Assembly: GCA_030950085.1 (NCBI GenBank)
Contig: JAUZRW010000096.1
Location: 1 to 57,305 of the forward strand
Source of the DNA: Anaerolineae bacterium
GTDB taxonomy: Bacteria > Chloroflexota > Anaerolineae > Aggregatilineales > Phototrophicaceae
Reading direction: 5' to 3'
DNA: 57,305 nucleotides
The translations under genes were made by a program, and so were the position numbers. Positions within the stretch are counted from its first letter, which is position 1. Every line of letters begins with the position of its first letter. The notes below the pieces were generated by a model that ran no database searches, was not told the origin of the DNA, and was given only the letters and a program-made list of their open reading frames with translations. Of this stretch, positions 1 through 7,628 are shown piece after piece.

Positions 1-180
1 GGGGAAACTACGTTAGAGACGAATGTATAGGCACTTCGGGATGCTTCTCCAGTCTCGAACTCTGCGGTGAGTGATTAAACAGTCTGAGGGTCTAGGACAG
101 TGTTGCTCACACCAAACCGTCTCATAACATTGGCGAGGAGACCATTACCTGCGAAAGCAGAGAACTGAAAGGTAACTTTC
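1..180 (+). ncRNA. HEARO / omega RNA of the IscB element (5' end may lie outside the window)
   Basis: This segment sits directly upstream of iscB, where the guide-bearing omega RNA (HEARO motif) of IscB systems is encoded. Several helices can be read: GAGAC 16-20 with GTCTC 52-56, enclosing a UUCG-capped hairpin at 31-44; GTGAG 67-71 with CTCAC 106-110; GTCTC 119-123 with GAGAC 138-142; and GAAAG 167-171 with CTTTC 176-180, immediately before the iscB ATG. This nested helical layout ending at the start codon is what I expect of HEARO RNAs. The guide lies at the 5' end of such RNAs and is probably mostly off the left edge. No covariance search was run, so the family call rests on position, structure and the adjacent gene. 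Confidence 0.8.
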
Positions 181-1536
181 ATGCAACGAGTATTAGTCAT
201 CGACAAGAACAAGCACCCCTTGATGCCTTGCAATCCCGCACGGGCGCGACACCTGCTCAAGCAAGGCAAAGCCGCCGTGTTTCGTCAATATCCCTTCACG
301 ATTATCTTGAAAGAGCGTGAGAGTGGCGAAACACAGCCCGTAAAATTCAAGATTGACCCCGGTTCTAAGACGACAGGCATAGCGATAGTTGCTGACTTCA
401 AGCGCGGACGGCGTGCAATTTGGGTGGGTGAACTGACGCATCGTGGGCAGCAGATTCGGGACAATCTCCTCAGCCGTCGGCAATTACGACGTGGGCGTAG
501 AAGCCGCAAAACACGTTATCGTAAACCGCGCTTTTTGAACCGTCGCAGACCGAATGGCTGGCTTGCACCGTCTTTGAAAAGTCGCGTTCGCAATATCTGG
601 ACATGGCTTAAACGCTTGAATAAGTTTGTTCCAATTACGAATTTAGCAATGGAACTGACCCGTTTCGATACGCAGAAAATGGAAAATCCTGAGATTAGCG
701 GCATTGAATATCAGCAAGGGGCACTGCAAGGTTACGAAGTACGCGAATATCTGCTCGAAAAGTGGGGGCGCAAATGTGCCTATTGTGGTGCGGTTCACCT
801 TCCCTTACAAGTTGAACATATCGACTCTAAAGCGAAAGGCGGTTCGGATAGAGTCAGTAATCTCACCATAGCCTGCCAAGCCTGTAATTTAGCCAAAGGA
901 ACAATGAGTGCTGCCGAATTTGGCTATCCTGAGATTCAAATACAAGCGAAGAAACCCTTGAAGGACGCAGCAGCCGTCAATGCCACACGATGGGCATTGT
1001 TTGTGCAATTACAAGTCACGGGATTGCCGATTGAAAGCGGTACAGGTGGACAAACCAAATTCAATCGTATCCAGCAAGATTACCCGAAAACGCATTGGCT
1101 AGATGCTGTTTGCGTGGGCGAGAGTGGGCGGACTGTCTTTGTTCACCCAGACTTGTCGCCACTCATCATCTCTGCAAGTGGACGCGGCTCTCGGCAAATG
1201 TGTCGGGTTGATAAGTACGGTTTTCCGCGCACGAAGGCAAAGCAATTTAAGCGCGTGAAAGGTTTTCAGACGGGTGACATGGTTAAAGCAATTGTTACCA
1301 ATGGCAAAAAACTGGAACATATGTCGGGCGTGTGGCTGTCCGTGCTTCCGGTAGTTTCAACATCAAGACCGCACAAGGAAGTATTCAAGGTATCAGTTAC
1401 AAGTATTGTCAACCACAGCATAGGAGCGATGGTTATGCTTATTCATTTGTCTCAGCAACGGGCTAAAGAACAAACATCCCCTCCTATCCTCCCCATAGAT
1501 AAATCTAGGGGTTTCCAAACGGAGGTTTTTCGATGA
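181..1536 (+). CDS. iscB: IscB RNA-guided HNH/RuvC endonuclease, C-terminus frameshifted
   Basis: IscB is the transposon-encoded, omega-RNA-guided nuclease ancestral to Cas9. Visible in order: the N-terminal PLMP motif (residues 13-16), RuvC-I with KIDPGSK (Asp59), an Arg-rich bridge helix (about 99-123), RuvC-II AMELT (Glu158), an HNH domain with CxxC pairs at 199/202 and 232/235 and the EH pair 212-213, and RuvC-III HWLDAV (Asp308). All nuclease residues are present. After the A6 run at 1306-1311 the usual C-terminal region continues in another frame (from 1314, stop at 1464-1466; it contains GRVAVRASGSFNIKT), whereas the open frame runs to an unrelated tail ending at 1536. One lost base near the run explains this, so the true protein was probably about 428 residues. 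Either the target-adjacent-motif-binding C-terminus is broken or this is a homopolymer sequencing error. Confidence 0.93.
   Translation: MQRVLVIDKNKHPLMPCNPARARHLLKQGKAAVFRQYPFTIILKERESGETQPVKFKIDPGSKTTGIAIVADFKRGRRAIWVGELTHRGQQIRDNLLSRRQLRRGRRSRKTRYRKPRFLNRRRPNGWLAPSLKSRVRNIWTWLKRLNKFVPITNLAMELTRFDTQKMENPEISGIEYQQGALQGYEVREYLLEKWGRKCAYCGAVHLPLQVEHIDSKAKGGSDRVSNLTIACQACNLAKGTMSAAEFGYPEIQIQAKKPLKDAAAVNATRWALFVQLQVTGLPIESGTGGQTKFNRIQQDYPKTHWLDAVCVGESGRTVFVHPDLSPLIISASGRGSRQMCRVDKYGFPRTKAKQFKRVKGFQTGDMVKAIVTNGKKLEHMSGVWLSVLPVVSTSRPHKEVFKVSVTSIVNHSIGAMVMLIHLSQQRAKEQTSPPILPIDKSRGFQTEVFR
1491..1511 (+). repeat. Right-end hairpin of the IscB element
   Basis: CCCC (1491-1494), a bulged A, TAGAT (1496-1500), a two-base loop, ATCTA (1503-1507) and GGGG (1508-1511) form an almost perfect hairpin just past the original iscB stop at 1464-1466. 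A subterminal hairpin at this place is typical of IS200/IS605-like ends. It could also act as a terminator, but the exact element boundary cannot be fixed from one copy. Confidence 0.5.
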
Positions 1537-2667
1537 CTAGAATAGCGACGGCAACCAATTCAATGCGCCGTGTGTTGCTTCGCCACCTTCTGTCGGAAGC
1601 ACAAAGAAAGCAATCGCAAGTATGGTATAGACAGCCAAGAGCATTGCCCCTTCAAACCAATTAGATTCACCATCCTGTGCAATATTCGCCGCGATTATCG
1701 CAGCGCCCATCAGCGCAATCAGTTCAAATTCACTGAAAACAAGTAGCAAGGGACCCGCACCATCTGGCGCTACAAATAAGCTGATGAAAACCAACACAGG
1801 GGCAACAAATAGTGCAATCTGCAAACTTGAGCCGAGCGACACAGCCAAGCTAAGTTCCATTTTATTCTTATAAGCAACCTGTACAGCGACCATATGTTCC
1901 GCCACATTACCGACTAATGGAATTACAATGATACCGATGAAAATTTCACTGAGACCCAAGGTTTCAGTCACCGATTCCACTGCCCCGACCAACGCCTCAG
2001 ACATGAAGACAATGCCAATAGTGGCAACAGCTAATATCCCGATTGCAAATGGGATACTCCACGTTGCCTCATGCTGTTCTTCTTCACTATGCTCACTCGC
2101 TGCATGACTGTCACTATTCCCTTGCATGAAACTGTAAATCACGCTGATGATATACAAAATAATCATAGCCAGCGCGACACCCTCACTTAAGTTGAGTTCA
2201 GCCGCGAGATTTTCTTGGATGGCAATATCAAACATCGAGGGAATGAGCAAAGCAATCACCGATAGCAAGACCAGTGTGCCGTTCATCGCGGCGGTACGGC
2301 GGTCAAACTTTTGTATCCCATTTTTGACACCGCCAAAGAGCATACTCAAGCCCATAATCAACAATAAATTCCCTAGAATCGACCCTGTAATCGAAGCCCG
2401 TACCAGTTCGTAGAGTCCTTTTTGGATAGCAAAAACAGTAATAATCAACTCAGCCGCATTACCCAGTGTCGCATTGAGCAAACCACCGATACGTGGACCC
2501 GTATGAATAGCCAATTCTTCTGTTGCTTCCCCGATATATTTCGCCAAAGGGATGACGGCTAATGCAGAGAAAAGAAAAATATACAGTTCATCTATTTGGA
2601 AGACAAATTTTGCAATCAGTGTAATGGGTACAAAAATCAACATTCCAAGCATGACATAACGTAGCAT
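1537..2667 (-). CDS. cax: Calcium/proton exchanger (CaCA family, Cax)
   Basis: A membrane antiporter expected to export Ca2+ in exchange for protons. The 376-residue protein is almost wholly hydrophobic, with about eleven predicted helices in two halves. Each half carries the family's alpha-repeat signature: GNAAELI at 69-75 and GNVAEHM near 253, whose glutamates bind the cation. A short acidic loop rich in Glu, Asp and His (about 185-205) separates the halves, as usual in the family. Length is normal for bacterial Cax. Its stop at 1537 abuts the IscB element, so the last few residues may have been altered by insertion, but the conserved core is complete. The upstream neighbour on the same strand is a dehydrogenase with no obvious link. 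Confidence 0.92.
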   Translation of the reverse strand: MLRYVMLGMLIFVPITLIAKFVFQIDELYIFLFSALAVIPLAKYIGEATEELAIHTGPRIGGLLNATLGNAAELIITVFAIQKGLYELVRASITGSILGNLLLIMGLSMLFGGVKNGIQKFDRRTAAMNGTLVLLSVIALLIPSMFDIAIQENLAAELNLSEGVALAMIILYIISVIYSFMQGNSDSHAASEHSEEEQHEATWSIPFAIGILAVATIGIVFMSEALVGAVESVTETLGLSEIFIGIIVIPLVGNVAEHMVAVQVAYKNKMELSLAVSLGSSLQIALFVAPVLVFISLFVAPDGAGPLLLVFSEFELIALMGAAIIAANIAQDGESNWFEGAMLLAVYTILAIAFFVLPTEGGEATHGALNWLPSLF

Positions 2668-2772
2668 AGACGATTCCTTATGGATTATTTCAATATAGAT
2701 GACTCTATCATAGCGAAAAATCGTGAAATCGCACGGGATTTTATGGGCGATACGTTATAGAAGAGGGGATGA

Positions 2773-2802
2773 CAATAGGACGAGGCTATTCTCGCCCTAT
2801 TG
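2773..2802. terminator. Hairpin between the dehydrogenase and cax genes
   Basis: CAATAGG 2773-2779 plus CGAG 2781-2784 pair with CTCG 2791-2794 and CCTATTG 2796-2802, with one A-C mismatch and a six-base loop. It sits just past the stop of the minus-strand dehydrogenase gene. There is no clear T-run on the minus strand after it, so a role in 3'-end formation is only likely. Confidence 0.4.
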
Positions 2803-2809
2803 AAAAAGA

Positions 2810-3874
2810 TTAATCGCCAGCAACAGATTCGGATTGTTGTCCACGTAGTTTGGTTTCTGCAATTTCATCTGCCACAATGTAGGTTGGGCGATTGCTGCGA
2901 TGTGATTCGGTAAAAATGTCCATGAGGGTGTGATACAGGGCGAGCGTTTTTTGTGTGGCTTCTTCACGGCTATATATGCCATATATATCACCGGAAGCGT
3001 TAATCATACCGCCCGCATTGATAACATAATCTGGTGCGTATAAGATGCCCTTATTATGCAGAATATCGCCATGTTTCATGGTTTTGAGTTGGTTGTTTGC
3101 CGCCCCTGCGATAATCGTCGCCTTGAGTTGTAGCAGTGTCGCATCATTGATAGTTGCGCCTAATGCACACGGGGCATATACATCGACATCTTGGGCATAA
3201 ATCGCATCCGGTTCAACCACTGTTGCACCATAATCGCTAGCAATACGGTTCAGTGCATCTTGATTGATATCGGTGACAATCAACTTAGCCCCTGCTTCGT
3301 GCAAATGTCCACACAGATAGCTGCCGACATGCCCAAGACCTTGTACGGCAACCTTGATTCCTTCAAGGGTATCATATCCCAATTGGAATTTTACGGCTGC
3401 TTTGATGCCTTCAAATACGCCAAGTGCAGTGAAAGGAGACGGGTCGCCACTGCCATCGGGCAAACCAAAGGCGTAATCGCTTTCTTCCATAATAATTTTG
3501 ATATCATCCACACTGATTCCGACATCTTCTGCTACCCAATAACGCCCACCGAGACTTTGCACGTATTTACCAAATGCGCGTAATAATTTCTCGCGTTTTT
3601 CGCCCGATATATGGGGGTCTGCAATGATGACGGCTTTTCCACCACCACAGGCTAAACCTGCGACTGCCGACTTATAACTCATGCCTTTCGATAAGCGCAG
3701 AGCATCGGTTACAGCCGCATCAAAACTATCGTAATTCCACATGCGTAAGCCACCTGCCCCTGACCCCAAAGTCGTGTTATGAATAGCGATAATTGCATGG
3801 AGTCCAGACTCGCTATCATGGCAAAATACAATCTGCTCATGATGGCTAAATTCCAGATGGTCAAAGACGGACAT
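2810..3874 (-). CDS. Leucine dehydrogenase-type (Glu/Leu/Phe/Val family) amino-acid dehydrogenase
   Basis: An NAD+-dependent oxidative deaminase, most likely converting branched-chain amino acids to 2-oxo acids plus ammonia. The N-terminal half has the substrate-binding segment with SYKSAVAGL (Lys68) and the catalytic GGGK (Lys80). The C-terminal half is a Rossmann domain with GLGHVGSYL for NAD+ binding, followed by the usual APCALG and INAGG segments. At 354 residues it matches bacterial leucine dehydrogenases (about 360) rather than glutamate dehydrogenases (over 410). Leucine, valine and phenylalanine specificity cannot be separated by eye. It is transcribed divergently from the stress-protein gene across a 248-base gap that holds a perfect palindrome. 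Confidence 0.88.
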   Translation of the reverse strand: MSVFDHLEFSHHEQIVFCHDSESGLHAIIAIHNTTLGSGAGGLRMWNYDSFDAAVTDALRLSKGMSYKSAVAGLACGGGKAVIIADPHISGEKREKLLRAFGKYVQSLGGRYWVAEDVGISVDDIKIIMEESDYAFGLPDGSGDPSPFTALGVFEGIKAAVKFQLGYDTLEGIKVAVQGLGHVGSYLCGHLHEAGAKLIVTDINQDALNRIASDYGATVVEPDAIYAQDVDVYAPCALGATINDATLLQLKATIIAGAANNQLKTMKHGDILHNKGILYAPDYVINAGGMINASGDIYGIYSREEATQKTLALYHTLMDIFTESHRSNRPTYIVADEIAETKLRGQQSESVAGD

Positions 3875-3937
3875 ATCTAATCTCCCTTATCGTGTTATAT
3901 TTTTCTTGTGTATGAATCACAGCACGGCATTCTACGC

Positions 3938-3955
3938 ACACTATGTACATAGTGT
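3938..3955. promoter_or_regulatory. Perfect 18-bp palindrome, candidate operator
   Basis: ACACTATGTACATAGTGT reads identically on both strands. It lies in the divergent gap between the amino-acid dehydrogenase (start 3874, minus) and the universal stress protein (start 4123, plus). A perfect dyad of this length with a TGTACA-like centre suits a dimeric regulator that could control either gene. No cognate regulator is encoded beside it, so the function is inferred. Confidence 0.5.
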
Positions 3956-4122
3956 ACAGTAAATGATTTGCCTCTATCGTGCAATATGCCACATATTTCT
4001 TACTATTATCTATTTTGCGCGCATTGTGCTATTTATCCATCACAGCCATGACAGATGGTACTGAGAATAAGACGTATCCTGATTTATGCTTGATGCAAAG
4101 TGGATAACGAGAGGATGTACAG

Positions 4123-4635
4123 ATGTTACGTCATGTTGTAGTACCGCTTGATGGGTCTCCATTGTCTGAACTTGCACTTGGCTATGCAGAAGATGTAACT
4201 GCGCCAAATGGAAAAATTACGCTCGTGAGTATCATTGAAACACCCGTAGATTATGAATACTCACTGGTTGATATTCCACTAACCATGGTTATGGCTCGCG
4301 GTTATAACGAGTCCGAATACAATAAAACTTACCGTCGCGTGCATGACTATCTCTTGACCAAGGCACGCAGTCTCAGTGCAAAAGGCTTTGATGTCGAATG
4401 TGTTGTCGAATCAGGCGACCCAGCAACCGTCATTGCCGATATCGCCACCAACCGTAAAGCAGATACGATTGTGATGACCACACACGGACGCACTGGTTTC
4501 AGCAAATGGTTATTTGGCAGTGTGACACAAAAAGTCATTAGCTTGATGACAACTTGCCCCGTGATGGTTGTCCCCGGTAGTATACCCGAAGATAGCGACG
4601 AAACTGTACAATCGACAACTACCGCTACCACGTAA
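4123..4635 (+). CDS. Universal stress protein (UspA family)
   Basis: A single-domain cytoplasmic Usp of 170 residues. It starts with the typical beta strand and VPLDGSPLSE, and near its C-terminus carries the ATP-binding signature G-x2-G-x9-G-S (HGRTGFSKWLFGSVT), followed by the PVMVVPG strand. This places it with the nucleotide-binding Usps. A Thr-rich tail follows the domain. A weak GAGAGG lies about ten bases before the ATG. It stands alone, divergent from the amino-acid dehydrogenase, and is followed by a GAGGAG/CTCCTC hairpin. Such proteins help cells through starvation and redox stress, but the specific trigger cannot be told from sequence. Confidence 0.92.
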   Translation: MLRHVVVPLDGSPLSELALGYAEDVTAPNGKITLVSIIETPVDYEYSLVDIPLTMVMARGYNESEYNKTYRRVHDYLLTKARSLSAKGFDVECVVESGDPATVIADIATNRKADTIVMTTHGRTGFSKWLFGSVTQKVISLMTTCPVMVVPGSIPEDSDETVQSTTTATT

Positions 4636-4665
4636 GATACCCTTTCGACTTAATATTTTGCCAAA

Positions 4666-4690
4666 GAGGAGCGCCAGCAAGGTTCTCCTC
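4666..4690 (+). terminator. Hairpin downstream of the stress protein gene
   Basis: GAGGAG (4666-4671) pairs with CTCCTC (4685-4690) around a 13-base loop, 30 bases past the usp stop. It is followed by a weakly T-rich stretch (ATTTCTGATTCT). Probably a weak terminator. Confidence 0.4.
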
Positions 4691-4974
4691 ATTTCTGATT
4701 CTGCATTTATCGACAGATAGTAAGGTCAGGAACACCATTCAAAAACAGATGAACCACAAAGGACACGAAGAATCCTATTCAAAGTCTTTCTCTGCGCCTC
4801 TGCGTTACGCATTTTCTAAGCACTTATCAGACTCTACAATAATTAGGTCACGAAATCTGTTGAAATTCATCTCTGGCTTGTTGATGGCAGTATTGTCTAA
4901 CGTTGTGGCTACCATTCTTGGTGGCTTTGCATTAGGATTTTCTGGATGATAGCTATAGCCCTGTAGGAACTGTC
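4691..4974. other. Non-coding gap with a degenerate repeat-like segment
   Basis: Between usp and the phosphoglucomutase gene, the stretch from about 4750 (AACCACAAAGGACACGAAG) to about 4810 (TCTCTGCGCCTCTGCGTTA) resembles a widely scattered intergenic repeat type. A 66-codon open frame (4749-4949) runs through it, but its first half is repeat-derived and I do not treat it as a gene. Nothing else is evident. Confidence 0.35.
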
Positions 4975-5652
4975 ATGACAGACATTCGCGGCATTATTTT
5001 TGACTTAGACGGTGTAATTGCTCATACTGCGGAATTTCATTACTTGTCATGGAAACAATTAGCCGATGAAGAAGGATTGCCTTTCACCCGTGCAGACTAT
5101 GTACCCATGAACGGGACAAAGCGCGAAGAAAATCTGCGCTTATTCACACAAGGGCTTGATATTGATGAGGCAACGAAACAGGCATGGATGGCACGCAAAA
5201 ATCGTTATCTGGTAGAGCGTATTGAGCAACTACAACCGCAAGATGCCGCGCTCGGTATTTTACGCTTATTAGATGAATCCCAAGCCGCAGGAATCAAAGT
5301 GGCTATCGGGTCAGCAAGCCGTAATGCAAAATTGGTTCTCAAGCATTTGCAATTAACAGACCGTTTTGAAGTCATCGGTGATGGCAATACTGTTGTTAAT
5401 TCAAAGCCGCAGCCGGATATTTTTATATGGGTAGCAGGGGCATTGCGCTTGCGTCCGCAAGACCTATTAGTCATTGAAGATTCACAGGCTGGTGTACAAG
5501 CAGCACGACATGGCGGATTTTATGTCTTAGGCTTAGGTGAACAATCGGGTCAAAAGGCCCATGCCCATTTACCGAATTTAGCGGATGTCTCACTGTTAGA
5601 GATTTTTGAACTTGTTTGCCATGACGACTCAGTTCAACTATCTCACAACTGA
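4975..5652 (+). CDS. pgmB: Beta-phosphoglucomutase (HAD superfamily)
   Basis: Expected to interconvert beta-glucose 1-phosphate and glucose 6-phosphate after maltose or trehalose phosphorolysis. The N-terminal HAD motif I is FDLDGVI, with nucleophile Asp10 and acid/base Asp12. The cap domain carries the family's HYLSWKQLADEEG and NGTKREENL segments that recognise the sugar phosphate. Motif II is IGSASRN and motifs III/IV are SKPQPD...VIEDSQAGVQAA. The 225-residue length is typical. The start is the ATG at 4975, close behind a GTAGGAACTGTC stretch. A glycogen-debranching gene lies 3 kb away, consistent with general glucan metabolism. The next gene (ychF) is unrelated. Confidence 0.88.
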   Translation: MTDIRGIIFDLDGVIAHTAEFHYLSWKQLADEEGLPFTRADYVPMNGTKREENLRLFTQGLDIDEATKQAWMARKNRYLVERIEQLQPQDAALGILRLLDESQAAGIKVAIGSASRNAKLVLKHLQLTDRFEVIGDGNTVVNSKPQPDIFIWVAGALRLRPQDLLVIEDSQAGVQAARHGGFYVLGLGEQSGQKAHAHLPNLADVSLLEIFELVCHDDSVQLSHN

Positions 5653-5743
5653 TTAAACGGCATTTGCCCTCCCGATAGCCAAAGTTTGCTTTTATACTGG
5701 TTGCCCTAAACACCTCAATCTATCACAAAGGAAATAACGAAAT

Positions 5744-6823
5744 ATGCGACTCGGAATTATCGGACTCCCCAACAGTGGGAAAACGACACTGTTCAATGCC
5801 CTAACGGGGGGAGATTATGAAACCAGTGCGGTCAGTAGCGGACAATTTGAAGTCAATACATCCGTCGTCGAAGTGCCAGATGAACGGCTTCATGTGCTGG
5901 AAAAAATGTATACGGCGAAAAAGCGTGTTCATGCGACGATTACCTATAGTGATTTCGGCGGACTCGATAAAGGGATTGGCGAAGGCGGCTTAGAAGGTCA
6001 GTTTCGCAATGAATTGCAACAGGTCGATGGTTTTGTCCATGTGGTGCGTGCTTTTGCAAGTGATGTTGTGCCGCATCCTTATGGTGATATTGACCCACAG
6101 CGCGATTTGGATACGCTGGATGGTGAATTTTTGTTACTTGACCTTCTGGCAGTTGAGAAACGCTTGGAACGTATCGAGAGTGAAATGCGACTCAAGGGCA
6201 AACGGGCTGACCAAAATCTGGTGGGTGAAAAACCCCTGATGGAAAAACTCAAGGCACAGTTGGACAAAGAAGAGCCATTACGTAATCTGGATTTTGATAA
6301 CCGCGAGCGAACGATGATGCGCGGATTCGGCTTTATGACCCTCAAACCAGTGCTGATTGTGATAAATCTGGGTGATGAGCGCAAGCCTAACGATGACGAT
6401 ATTAAGTATAGCTATAAAAAGGCTAAACATATCGGCTTACAAGCGGCACTAGAAGCCGAACTAAGCCAGTTTGACCCTGAAGATGCTGAAATGTTCATGG
6501 AAGAATACGGCATCGAAGAACTCAGTGCCTCACGGGTGATTGCCCTGTCGTATGACTTAACGGCTGTACAGTCTTTCCTGACAGCCGGTGAAAAAGAAGT
6601 TCGTGCATGGACAATTCCACAAGGGGCAACCGCCTACGAAGCAGCAGGCGCTATTCATGGTGATATCCAAAAAGGCTTCATCCGCGCCGAAGTCACGCCA
6701 TATGACATACTGGCTGAATTAGGCAGTGAAAAAGAGGTCAAAGCGGCAGGGAAAATGCGCCTTGAAAGTAAGGATTATGTGGTACAAGAAGGCGATGTCA
6801 TTGTCTTCCGCCATAGTGGATAG
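5744..6823 (+). CDS. ychF: YchF-type P-loop NTPase
   Basis: A translation-associated Obg-family NTPase that typically prefers ATP to GTP and binds ribosomes. The P-loop is GLPNSGKTTLFNAL at residues 7-20. The middle holds the coiled-coil insertion (about 130-190, Lys/Glu rich), VINLGDE stands where classical GTPases have NKxD, and the last 80 residues form the TGS domain (AYEAAGAIHGD, KGFIRAEV, KDYVVQEGDVIVFRHS). The length of 359 is normal. AAAGGAAA precedes the ATG by about nine bases. It is a single gene with an unrelated minus-strand neighbour downstream. Confidence 0.92.
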   Translation: MRLGIIGLPNSGKTTLFNALTGGDYETSAVSSGQFEVNTSVVEVPDERLHVLEKMYTAKKRVHATITYSDFGGLDKGIGEGGLEGQFRNELQQVDGFVHVVRAFASDVVPHPYGDIDPQRDLDTLDGEFLLLDLLAVEKRLERIESEMRLKGKRADQNLVGEKPLMEKLKAQLDKEEPLRNLDFDNRERTMMRGFGFMTLKPVLIVINLGDERKPNDDDIKYSYKKAKHIGLQAALEAELSQFDPEDAEMFMEEYGIEELSASRVIALSYDLTAVQSFLTAGEKEVRAWTIPQGATAYEAAGAIHGDIQKGFIRAEVTPYDILAELGSEKEVKAAGKMRLESKDYVVQEGDVIVFRHSG

Positions 6824-6863
6824 GTGAACAATTACAAGTCATGCCTCTACTGTCAAAAATTTG

Positions 6864-7616
6864 CTATCGTGATGAGAACTGACCTTTGCGCTGATTCAAT
6901 AGGCGATACGATATAATCAATAGGCTGATAGCAAGTCCTATCCATGACATGGTTGTATGAATGGCGCTCAGGCTAAAGGCTTCGGCAATGAGACCGCTTC
7001 CAAACCAAGTGAGGAGCGCAATCGTCAGCATCAGAATCACACGAGTCAGGTTTTGATTGACTTGACCTAAACGGTTAAAGAAGAAAACCAGACAAGCTAA
7101 TCCACCTAAAAATGTGCCATAGAAACCCAGCAGCATCCCTATTGTCGCCAAATTGCTTATTTCGAGGGCTTGCAGTAATAGGGGTCCCGTGACAGTCGCC
7201 CAAAAAAGATAGGGACCCGGGCTAAATATATTCATGGTGACGGCTGTTGCCATGATACGGCGCACAGAGCCTTCATTTTTGGATGTTTCTTCGCTTCTAT
7301 CTTCTGCATCATCATCTGCGAATTGTACGCCAGCCTGTAGCTGCTTCCATGCGTTCCAAGCAATCCATAATAGCAGCAAGCCACCCAAAACCCGAATCGC
7401 CTGAATGACAAGCGATGGCAAGCCGTTCAATAGAAAAACCGTGACCAAAATAACGGGTCCATCGACAATCAACGGCGCAAGAATCACCAGCAAGCCACGC
7501 TTCCAGCCATAGCGTAAGGTGACATTGAGCAGATAGGCTTGCAAGGGACCGGGAATACTGGCGGCACTGAAACCAAGACTGATTGCTGGCAAGATAATTG
7601 ACTCAAACATCGGCAT
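6864..7616 (-). CDS. LysE/RhtB-family exporter
   Basis: A six-helix inner-membrane protein of 250 residues, of the family that exports amino acids and small metabolites. The N-terminal region carries the SIPGPLQAYLLN segment, the equivalent of the family's PGP motif, followed by paired helices. An acidic, hydrophilic loop (DDDAEDRSEETSKNEG) near residue 105 divides the protein in two. The substrate cannot be predicted. It lies 12 bases downstream of a secreted-protein gene on the same strand, so the two are probably co-transcribed. Confidence 0.8.
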   Translation of the reverse strand: MPMFESIILPAISLGFSAASIPGPLQAYLLNVTLRYGWKRGLLVILAPLIVDGPVILVTVFLLNGLPSLVIQAIRVLGGLLLLWIAWNAWKQLQAGVQFADDDAEDRSEETSKNEGSVRRIMATAVTMNIFSPGPYLFWATVTGPLLLQALEISNLATIGMLLGFYGTFLGGLACLVFFFNRLGQVNQNLTRVILMLTIALLTWFGSGLIAEAFSLSAIHTTMSWIGLAISLLIISYRLLNQRKGQFSSR

Positions 7617-7628
7617 AAGATATGTTGT

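Noticed and set aside
181-1536. Cas9 or TnpB identity for the first gene
   Set aside because: Size, the N-terminal PLMP motif, the HNH insertion in a split RuvC and the upstream HEARO-like RNA fit IscB; TnpB lacks HNH and Cas9 is far larger.
4749-4949. 66-codon open frame between usp and pgmB
   Set aside because: Its first half is made of a repeat-like intergenic sequence (ACAAAGGACACGAAG and CTCTGCGCCTCTGCGTT), it has no ribosome binding site, and the hydrophobic end alone is not convincing.
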